Origin: Aurelia coerulea | Lineage: Eukaryota > Cnidaria > Scyphozoa > Semaeostomeae > Ulmaridae | Reading direction: 5' to 3' | DNA length: 64,000 bases | Assembly: GCA_039566865.1 (NCBI GenBank) | Contig: CM076960.1 | Coordinates: 15,606,501 to 15,670,500 of the forward strand | Part shown: positions 59,101 to 64,000 of the stretch, in pieces | Layout: each line of letters begins with the position of its first letter | How positions within the stretch are numbered: the first letter of the stretch is position 1 | Program-made: the position numbers and the translations under genes | Notes under the pieces: model-generated | The model's database searches: none | Told to the model about the DNA's origin: nothing | Seen by the model: the letters and a program-made list of their open reading frames with translations, nothing else

Positions 59101-60612
59101 CAGCGAGCTAGAAATTTCATAGCTCTCTGAAATAAAAAGTTATTGAGAACTGCTTTGTATCACCGTTAAGTTTGAAGGCTTGGCTATCTTTGAGAGCCTG
59201 CATGGTCATTTTTAGCTACCGTCTGTAGTATGATTATCGTCTGAAGACCAGATTATAAGAAAATTTAGAAGGCGACATTTTTCATTTAGGGTGAAATAAT
59301 TGACATCCTCTTTCAGTCAACATTTTGTGAAACCTAAGGAAGAAATAGATTTGACGTCGTCTGGGGAAAATCTGTTGTTTGCAAAAATGACTGAACTTCG
59401 CTCTTCACTCAAATTTTGTGCTCCTGAGAAATTTAGAATTCTGCTTTCTTCACATCTTCCAAGACATGGACTGGAAAAGGGCGCGGGAGTCTGAGAAATA
59501 AACGAATTGTCATATTTTGAAAGTGGTTTTTGCAGGGTAGGTATAGCTTAAACTGAGCAAGCAACATCTCAAAAAGATAGCTGAGCCTTTCAGCAACTAG
59601 CCTGCCTGCAGCCTAGCATAGGTTCCAAATCTTTTAAAAGGCTGGTGTAAAATTGAGTGACCTATTTCTTTGAGCTGAATGACTTCAAAGAAACTTTTGC
59701 TAATTCTCTATAATTCTACCGTTGGAATTTTCTAAAATTTTAATATTTTCAGAATTAGAGTGTTTTCCTTCTTTTTCAAGAATTCAAGAAAAATTTTCAA
59801 AAAAACTTAAAACCATCGTAATTTCTAAACTGTTTGACGTAACATGAAATAATTTCGAAGAAAACCATAGTTTATGAATGCCTACAATATGTTATCAAGC
59901 AAAAGTCTGTCACTCATCTAGATTATGATTTAGAAATTTGATGACGTCACATCCTCAAATGAGTTGAAATGTAAGATACGCTGTAATTTCCAAAACTATT
60001 CAAAATTTCTGAAAAGTTCAACGGTAGAATTATAGATAAGTATCTGAAGTTTCTTTCAAGCCATTCAATCAGAAGGAATAGGTCATATTTTACACCCACC
60101 TTTTTACGCCAAGATAAAGATTTGGAACCTATGCTCTGCAGCCTCAACTGTTGAGGCTGCACACAGGCTATTCAGCCACATGCTGACACCTGGTTCGTCT
60201 TCATAGCGTTTGCTTTCAGGGATCTAGGCGAGATCTGTAAATGCATTATGGACATTTTAAACAAGAATAATTTTAGCCTACGCGTAGACCCATTATCCCA
60301 AAGGAGGAAAGGGTCTACGAAACAAAGAGCAAAGGCTTGCTACGGCCACCCAATTAATCATTCTAATCCCCTTTTCAAATGATTTGTGAGACGCGTTGAA
60401 ACCATAGGCTGCATAGATTAAGTTTCCAGAAATCTAGAAACCTCAGTAGCAACCTTTTGCTCTTTGTTTCGTAGACCCTTTCCTCTTTTGGGATAATGGG
60501 TCTATGCGTAGGCTAGAATAATTTTGGTTTGTTTGTACTTCCAGCATCGGATACGGATTCAGTTCCTTCCGGACCACCACCATACAAAAGACCGGATGAA
60601 GGACGTTGGTGA
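44145..60612 (+). CDS. SGCE: Alpha/epsilon-sarcoglycan (gene span, eleven exons)
   Basis: Exons 44145-44181, 44899-45000, 46016-46155, 46842-46917, 49653-49842, 51226-51379, 52416-52627, 53558-53584, 54995-55180, 58921-58994 and 60545-60612 join in phase to 421 residues (human epsilon-sarcoglycan is about 437). Order: signal peptide (MPKLSLLWQLVFGLLVHDIH), ectodomain with PDLPKWLRLEQRDP, AFLYGTP and VKEGVFITIG matching the family's 'P..P.WLR', 'LYG.P' and 'LKEGVYVMVG' motifs, a membrane span (about 276-298), CCKREGT like the family's CCRREG, and a cytoplasmic tail. Sarcoglycans stabilise the dystrophin-dystroglycan complex at the plasma membrane. Oddities: no N-x-S/T sequon was seen in the ectodomain, and there are two tail PPPY motifs (386-389, 410-413). 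It probably represents the undivided alpha/epsilon ancestor. Confidence 0.93.
44899..45000 (+). CDS. SGCE: Sarcoglycan exon 2: end of signal peptide, start of ectodomain
   Basis: Acceptor AATATTTGTAG at 44897-44898 and donor GCAA|GTAAGT. It reads GLLVHDIHCRSDITRA, then HIHFQYEIEKSLFKA, corresponding to the family's N-terminal FVHVLEREYF-type strand. A later AG (44926) is possible but breaks phase with exon 1. Confidence 0.75.
45211..45714. mobile_element. ~504-bp fold-back, TAGGGCTCAAATC ends
   Basis: TAGGGCTCAAATCTTTCAAA at the left, AAAGATTTGAGCCCTA at the right, mirrored interior words CTGTAAATCTGCCGTGG / CCACGGCAGATTTACAG. It lies in sarcoglycan intron 2. Confidence 0.87.
46016..46155 (+). 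CDS. SGCE: Sarcoglycan exon 3
   Basis: Acceptor TTGTTTTCAG, donor GAG|GTGTGT. It encodes VQFRASVENMPDLPKWLR, then AFLYGTPSDKDVGQIFLE, the best conserved ectodomain block of alpha/epsilon sarcoglycans. Phase 1 in, phase 0 out. Confidence 0.92.
46842..46917 (+). CDS. SGCE: Sarcoglycan exon 4
   Basis: Acceptor TTTTTGTAG, donor GCAA|GTAAGT, 76 nt reading IIGWNKDDYSTMKKIMRITI and onward, matching the family's 'EI.AYNR..FET....L.I.I' segment. Phase 0 in, phase 1 out. Confidence 0.9.
47029..47521. mobile_element. ~493-bp fold-back, TAGAGCTCAAATC ends
   Basis: Close relative of 45211-45714, in sarcoglycan intron 4. Its right end is 14 bp from the next fold-back. Confidence 0.86.
47536..48153. mobile_element. 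~618-bp fold-back, TACCGGGTGCGCCAAAATAA ends
   Basis: TACCGGGTGCGCCAAAATAA with ACTATGCACATTTGGCAGGC at the left, GTGCATAGTTTATTTTGGCG with CACCCAGTTA at the right. The long arms mirror GAAAGCCTGAATTAGATTC. It lies in sarcoglycan intron 4. Confidence 0.88.
48919..49550. mobile_element. ~632-bp fold-back, TACCGGGTGAGCCAG ends
   Basis: TACCGGGTGAGCCAGCAAAA at the left, TTCTGGTTCACCCGGTA at the right. It is the intact counterpart of 1993-2628. It lies in sarcoglycan intron 4, 100 bp from exon 5. Confidence 0.9.
49653..49842 (+). CDS. SGCE: Sarcoglycan exon 5
   Basis: Acceptor TTGCTTAAAG, donor GAAGG|GTGAGT, 190 nt. It contains YQVDFKITNFDLADFLLA and WPNAYLVTKIDKTVNRPGGR, which correspond to the family's 'Y.AEFFIKN.N' and 'I..ALDRGGR' blocks. 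Confidence 0.93.
50338..50408. repeat. Hairpin, TGGCTCTTTATTCATTTGCA arms
   Basis: The left arm GGGGCAGTATGGCTCTTTAT continues into CATTTGCATAA; the right arm has TTATGCAAATGAATAAAGAG and CCAGTCGCCCC, with a loop of about 15 bases. Confidence 0.75.
51226..51379 (+). CDS. SGCE: Sarcoglycan exon 6
   Basis: Acceptor TTTTTCATAG, donor ACG|GTAAGA. It begins VFITIGSENAPP, continuing the family's LKEGVYVMVGADVPF, and holds two cysteines (ARYC, SWCHL) at about the spacing where relatives have a cysteine cluster. Phase 2 in, phase 0 out. Confidence 0.92.
52416..52627 (+). CDS. SGCE: Sarcoglycan exon 7: juxtamembrane and transmembrane segment
   Basis: Acceptor TTATCTTTCAG, donor GGAAC|GTAAGT. It encodes IELSLTSTGQQ, a polar linker, then the membrane span WLFVLIPILIGVLFISILTC and the CCKREG stop-transfer. 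Part of it is duplicated at 52689-52814 as a broken copy. Confidence 0.94.
52689..52814 (+). pseudogene. Broken tandem copy of sarcoglycan exon 7
   Basis: About 126 bp nearly repeat 52512-52638 (from GACACAAGCAGAC through CGGGAAGGAACGTAAGTAAC), 177 bp downstream. The copy keeps the 5' splice donor but has no exon start or acceptor. A one-base loss in the TTGTTT(G)TACTCATACC stretch shifts the frame within the membrane span, leading to a stop. It is not expected to be used as an exon, but its intact donor could compete in splicing. Confidence 0.88.
53314..53448. repeat. Inverted-repeat element, GCCGCCCTCCACTTGCAGTA ends
   Basis: GCCCTCCACTTGCAGTACTT at the left, CTACTGCAGTGGAGGAGCGC at the right. 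It lies in sarcoglycan intron 7. Confidence 0.7.
53558..53584 (+). CDS. SGCE: Sarcoglycan exon 8, 27-nt micro-exon
   Basis: Acceptor TCAATTCTTCAG, donor CCAAG|GTAATT, 27 nt encoding SKRDAKTP within the basic cytoplasmic tail, like the family's EKRNMQTP. Phase 2 in and out, so skipping it would remove nine residues without a frameshift. Confidence 0.88.
53646..54017. mobile_element. TTAA-type MITE, AGAGACATAATCGC ends
   Basis: TTAAAGAGACATAATCGCAA at the left, TTGCGATTGTGTCTCTTTAA at the right, TTAA on both sides. It begins about 60 bp after micro-exon 8. Confidence 0.9.
54140..54572. mobile_element. Long fold-back ending in a GGACTTGTCCTTTAA tip
   Basis: Arms of about 170 bp mirror each other: AAATTGCTTATTTGAGTACG and GAAAATGAGGCTGTGTGATT with their complements on the other side. 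Its right tip CCCCGGACTTGTCCTTTAA matches 63453-63889. The left tip is missing, perhaps lost beside the 53646-54017 insertion. Confidence 0.8.
54995..55180 (+). CDS. SGCE: Sarcoglycan exon 9: cytoplasmic tail
   Basis: Acceptor CAATTTCTTTCAG. It encodes EQLEHHRALRRATYRMRTMN, then a Gly/Asp/Tyr-rich stretch (SYDRLDDSYAHTP). The donor CCAAG|GTTATC is weak but is the only one giving the phase 2 needed by exon 10. Read-through reaches a stop at 55260-55262, so an alternative shorter tail is possible. Confidence 0.85.
55795..56420 (+). mobile_element. LINE 3' end with intact C-terminal frame
   Basis: 126 open codons contain [40 protein letters not shown] and SIILYGDIRLPFESN, the zinc-binding C-terminus of a non-LTR polymerase, then a stop at 56190. 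An AT-rich 3' UTR and A-rich tail follow. It lies in sarcoglycan intron 9. The frame is the best preserved LINE piece here. Confidence 0.85.
56835..57451. mobile_element. ~617-bp fold-back, TACCGGGTGTCCCAAAAAAA ends
   Basis: TACCGGGTGTCCCAAAAAAA at the left, TTGGGACACCCTGTA at the right. The arms mirror GATTTGGTTGACTCCAG and CCAGAGCTTTCGCCTTTTGG. The C tract at 57148 marks the middle. Partial relatives: 62969-63375, 17410-17571. Confidence 0.9.
57486..57999. mobile_element. ~514-bp inverted-repeat element, AAAGGTGGTGTGAAGCG ends
   Basis: AAAGGTGGTGTGAAGCGAAA at the left and TTTCGCTTCACGCCACCTTT at the right. The inverted arms (about 120 bp) include AATAGCGCAGTTGAATGATA and ACGACATTCTTTATCATCCA. 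It lies in sarcoglycan intron 9. Confidence 0.88.
58921..58994 (+). CDS. SGCE: Sarcoglycan exon 10: first PPPY motif
   Basis: Acceptor TTTTTTTTGCAG, donor CAAG|GTAGTT, 74 nt encoding TPGTNQRSAVPPPYRMPPSM. PPPY is a class I WW-domain ligand. Phase 2 in, phase 1 out. Confidence 0.88.
59618..60133. mobile_element. ~516-bp fold-back, TAGGTTCCAAATC ends
   Basis: Same family as 37705-38222. It lies in sarcoglycan intron 10. Confidence 0.85.
60275..60514. mobile_element. ~240-bp fold-back beside sarcoglycan exon 11
   Basis: AGCCTACGCGTAGACCCATT at the left, AATGGGTCTATGCGTAGGCT at the right, with mirrored CTACGAAACAAAGAGCAAA arms. It is flanked by an exact 11-bp repeat AGAATAATTTT (60264-60274 and 60515-60525). 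Confidence 0.9.
60545..60612 (+). CDS. SGCE: Sarcoglycan exon 11: second PPPY motif and C-terminus
   Basis: Acceptor TTGTACTTCCAG. It encodes ASDTDSVPSGPPPYKRPDEG, then RW and TGA at 60610. The C-terminal GPPPY recalls the dystrophin-binding PPPY at the end of beta-dystroglycan. A fold-back transposon ends 30 bp upstream of this exon. Confidence 0.9.
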
Positions 60613-61319
60613 TTACTGTAAATATACTCAGACTTATTCGTATCACCTATTTATCCAACTTATTTAAATAGGTTTAGTCAATTTTTTGTATAACAATTTA
60701 GGTCATTTTTAATCTTTGTATCTCCTAACGAATATTGAACTTTTGGAATTTTGATATCATAGAGTTAAGGAATTTTATTGAAAATTTTGCTTGGAGCGAC
60801 CGCTCGTGCAACTTATCATAACTAATCAAATTTTTAAATCCCAAGTCGTTTCTAAATGTTTCCGTACTGTCTTGTGTAGGTACGTCTTAGAAAATTTGAT
60901 GAGATGAGATGTTTTTGCTCGATTTGGGCAGTTTCCAGACTATTTCTTAGGACACCCCATATGTTACCACAGGGGGTCTAGGAGTATCAGCAAAGGCCCT
61001 ATTTTGCGTTTCTTTAGTTTCCTGGGATCTGGATTATGAAAAATTACACCCCTGTAATTCGATATCCGACGACGTCTTCGTTATTGGTCGACATGTTGTT
61101 GTTACCGCAGATGGAAAAGGGAGCCCTTTTTCTTCTCTCTTTTCTTACCACTACGAGGTGCAAGATTTTTCCTCCACAGAGGCAAACAGCTGCGGCAACT
61201 GCTCGATGACGTCATTTTACGCTATTCTGCTCTGTCAAGGTGTCCGACAACATTTTTCTCATATGTGTGGCAGCTGCGGAGCAGCTGTATGCACTATTGT
61301 CCCGTTCTTGATACAATTG
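60613..61319. other. Sarcoglycan 3' flank
   Basis: The 3' UTR and poly(A) site should be here. No AATAAA was seen before the fold-back at 61320; a variant signal or a site further on is likely. Confidence 0.4.
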
Positions 61320-61918
61320 TACAGAGTATCCCAAAAAAATTGTGCCCCGTTTGCCTGAAAATTGCGACACAACGACAAAAGATTCTCGCCAAACTTTTAT
61401 ATAATGTTGCTCTTGGGATGTTCAAATAAAGTTTGCTGCCATCCCCGTGAAAATCCGTTGAAAAATGACGGAGCTATGACCTTCAGAAGACCAAATTTGC
61501 GGCATGACTGAAACCAGCAGTCGGTCATCTTGTCTTACTATTTTGCAGCGATAATAGCTTCACATGAGGTAAGAAATAGTTTCTATGAGGTAAGAAATAA
61601 TTGAGCTCTCTGATGATTATCGGAATTTTCACGAGAGCTATGACGTTGGTGGCTGCTGTATCATTTCATCCATGAAGCTATTTATCGCTGCAAAATAGTA
61701 AGACAAAATTGCCGACCGCTGGTTTCAGTCATCTGGCAAATTTGGTCTTCTGAAGGTCATAGCTCCATCATTTTTCAATGGATTTTTACAGGGATGGCAA
61801 CACACTGTATTTGAACATCTGAAGAGCAACATCATATAAAAGTTTGGCGAGAATCTTTTGCCGTTTTGTCGCAATCTTTAGGCAAACGGGGCACAATTTT
61901 GTTTTGGGACACCCTGTA
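61320..61918. mobile_element. ~599-bp fold-back, TACAGAGTATCCCAAAAAAA ends
   Basis: TACAGAGTATCCCAAAAAAA at the left and GTTTTGGGACACCCTGTA at the right. Arms of about 250 bp mirror ATTGTGCCCCGTTTGCCTGA and TGAAACCAGCAGTCGG. It lies downstream of the sarcoglycan stop. Confidence 0.9.
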
Positions 61919-62318
61919 TGAAAAAGGCTTCAACTTGGAGTTTGAGATTTTGTTTTAGCCAATCTGACAAGTTGTTGCGGATTTATTGCACATGAAAGTA
62001 AACAAACTGATTGCTTGAAAACAGCACTTTCTTTGTTATCCAAAAATGCCACAAATACTGCAAGAAAAGGTTCCATTGCTGTGTTGAAATATTTTCTACA
62101 GTTGAATAAGGGTTAATGGTATTGTTTACTGGTAACACAATAACACTGAGCAGCCATTTTGAAATGTCGAAGACATTCAAATACAACTTTAGAACCCTAT
62201 CGTGCAAAATTTACGTTTTGTTTTAATTTTTGGAGAGCAAGGAAAGTTTTTGAAACAATAATTTTTTCGACTTTCTTGTGCCACAGATGAAATAAATCAG
62301 CACCCAAATAACCAATTG

Positions 62319-62540
62319 ACCCCGTCCCCGTCCACACTGCTCCGTTTTTGTACAAAAACGGAGAGAAAACCTCCGTTTTTGTGAAAGTGTTCACACTGAT
62401 CCGCACAAAAACGCCCCAAAAACGGAGAAACAAAAATGTTTTTCCCTCCGTTTTTGTACAAAAACGGAGCAATGTGAACAGGTAGCTTGGATGCCACAAA
62501 AACGGATACTAACAAAAACGGAGCAGTGTGAACGGGGCCT
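62319..62540. mobile_element. MITE of iterated AAAAACGGAG words
   Basis: GACCCCGTCCCCGTCCACAC at the left, GTGTGAACGGGGCC at the right. ACAAAAACGGAG or its complement occurs about ten times. Confidence 0.82.
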
Positions 62541-62768
62541 AATACAAGGTCGAGTCCCTAAGTTATAGCCCATGATAGGCCTAAGTTATAGCCCATCCTA
62601 TGCAGGTGTATAAAGAACATGAACCTCCTGCACAGCAGTCACTAGCAGCCACACAAATGGTGCAAAATAATTTTGGGACACCCTTGACACCCTTGTCTAA
62701 TTTGAGATAGACTCTGCTCGTATTGCAAGAGGACAACGAAAGGATACTACGATGCTACTCCTCAAATT

Positions 62769-62945
62769 TCAATGCTCATGTTGTTCAGTATCATATGCAC
62801 TACGTGAATTTTGTATAACTATGATAGCAGTGAAGACGCCATATAGGAACAATCCCCAACCAGTTGCATGGTAAAGAAGACTTTTCACAACTTGTGCTGT
62901 ATCGATGGCCTTTTTTACTTCTCCTTTCTTTGCAAGGCTTCGTGT
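62769..62945 (-). CDS. Probable last exon of an unidentified small membrane protein
   Basis: After a good acceptor (TCTTCGTTTCAG) the frame reads TRSLAKKGEVKKAIDTAQVV, a likely membrane span (about LLYHATGWGLFLYGVFTAII) and a polar tail ending YDTEQHEH before a stop. A compact charged-hydrophobic-charged layout outside any repeat suggests a real exon. An in-frame ATG at 62960 would give a 63-residue protein by itself. No family was recognised. Confidence 0.42.
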   Translation of the reverse strand, partial: TRSLAKKGEVKKAIDTAQVVKSLLYHATGWGLFLYGVFTAIIVIQNSRSAYDTEQHEH

Positions 62946-62968
62946 CTGAAACGAAGACATTGAATCTC

Positions 62969-63375
62969 TACCGGGTGTCCCAGAAAACAGTATGGGACGG
63001 ATTTGGTTGGGTCCAGCGATGTGAATTTAGCTTTAATCAATGGCTAATCACTCTCAAAATGTTCCTCGATAGTTAACGTGAACATAGGCACCTCGTTTGT
63101 TGGTATTGGTGCTTTGAGAGCAGAAATGTTATTCTTGAAAGCTCATATTTGCATCCACCCTGCAACCCAGAGCTTTGGCCTTTTAACCTGAACAAATTCC
63201 TGAGGCACAGCGAATAAATCAACGGTATCCTTGATAAAACTTGAACAATATTAGATCTTATTATATTCTGTTTGCCAGAAGTCACCCTCAGTCACCCAAT
63301 GGACAGTTTCTTAATTCTTCTTTAATTTCAGCTTTTAATTTCGATGTGCTTCAAGAATTTTCGATGTGCTTCAAA
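62969..63375. mobile_element. Left-half relic of a TACCGGGTGTCCC fold-back
   Basis: TACCGGGTGTCCCAGAAAAC, GATTTGGTTGGGTCCAGCGA and CACCTCGTTTGTTGGTATTG follow the left arm and centre of 56835-57451; the right arm is missing. Confidence 0.75.
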
Positions 63376-63452
63376 ACATACAAACAAAGCCGTAAAAGTT
63401 GCCCTGAAACCTGAAACCAATAACTGTCGTCTTGTGCACGCGAAAGGTGGTT

Positions 63453-63889
63453 TTAAAGGACCAGTCCGGGGTTGGAATAATTGTTCCTAAAATGAAAGAT
63501 CACAATGTTGTGAATGGTGTGTAGTACTTTTTTCCAACCTTCTCTGTCTTTTCTCTGCGAAATTGTGTATTTAAATCTGTGAAATGAGCGAAATGACGTC
63601 ATTATTCATGACGTAATTTCACCCATTTCGCCTTCGACCTGAACGAGGCTGTTTTCTTATAGAACTCTCAAGTAATTTCCGACGTCACAATCGAACCTCC
63701 AAACCGAGGCTAGCCATTTTATCGCGTTTTCAAAATGGCGACGACATTGGGCCTAACTTACGAAAAATGTCGTACGAATTTACAACAGAAAAAGACATCG
63801 AAACCCGGAAAAAAGATACAAGCGATGCTTGGCAGTTGGTAAGGTTGCTTTTTGACATTACTTGTAGAAACCCCGGACTTGTCCTTTAA
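63453..63889. mobile_element. TTAA-type element, AGGACCAGTCCGGGG ends
   Basis: TTAAAGGACCAGTCCGGGGT at the left, CCCCGGACTTGTCCTTTAA at the right, TTAA on both sides. It contains GAGCGAAATGACGTCATTAT like the fold-back 54140-54572. Confidence 0.85.
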
Positions 63890-64000
63890 GGGAAGTCTTT
63901 GGTTGATAACGAAAGAGGAAGGATTAATCTAAATATCTGTGCGGTGGATTTTGTTTATTTCGATTCAGAGGCCAGGCAGGAGGTATTGCAATTTTCACAT

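Overview
The window is animal nuclear DNA: protein genes split into many short exons with GT..AG introns, no bacterial gene packing, a tRNA-derived SINE, LINE 3' ends and dozens of small inverted-repeat transposons. AT-rich introns, LINE tails and MITE types of this kind are common in anthozoan cnidarians (corals, sea anemones). That placement is an inference from style, not from a marker gene.

Three genes can be read with confidence by joining exons whose reading phases agree. (1) Minus strand, about 29112 down to 1759: a B4GALNT3/4-type beta-1,4-N-acetylgalactosaminyltransferase, a type II Golgi enzyme with an N-terminal membrane anchor, a PA14 domain, a very long disordered linker inside one 2060-nt exon, and a C-terminal glycosyltransferase domain. 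Fifteen coding exons are visible; the final exon(s) lie beyond position 1. (2) Minus strand, 43744 down to 41029: mitochondrial ribosomal protein uL29m (MRPL47), two exons. (3) Plus strand, 44145 to 60612: an alpha/epsilon-sarcoglycan in eleven exons with signal peptide, single membrane span and a cytoplasmic tail carrying two PPPY motifs. MRPL47 and the sarcoglycan are head to head, about 400 bp apart, and probably share a promoter. A probable last exon of an unidentified small membrane protein lies on the minus strand at 62769-62945.

Everything else is intron or intergenic DNA, largely transposon-derived. 29113-41028 is a 12-kb gene-poor stretch. Recurring element families are: (a) elements with G-tract ends and exact 8-bp target duplications (four copies); (b) two fold-back elements with exact 9-bp duplications, as in Mutator-like elements; (c) ~600-bp fold-backs with ends like TACCGGGTG; (d) ~500-bp fold-backs ending in TAGGGCTC or TAGGTTCC; (e) TTAA-flanked MITEs beginning AGGGGCT, AGAGACA or AGGAC; (f) MITEs built around repeated AAGAAACT, ATATTCTTA or ACAAGGCT words; (g) LINE tails, SINE copies and a tandem Penelope-like repeat with hammerhead-ribozyme-like cores. 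Several sit within about 20-30 bp of splice sites. Sarcoglycan exon 7 has also been partly duplicated in tandem, leaving a frameshifted pseudo-exon.

No prokaryotic features, CRISPR arrays, rRNA genes or intact autonomous transposons were found.
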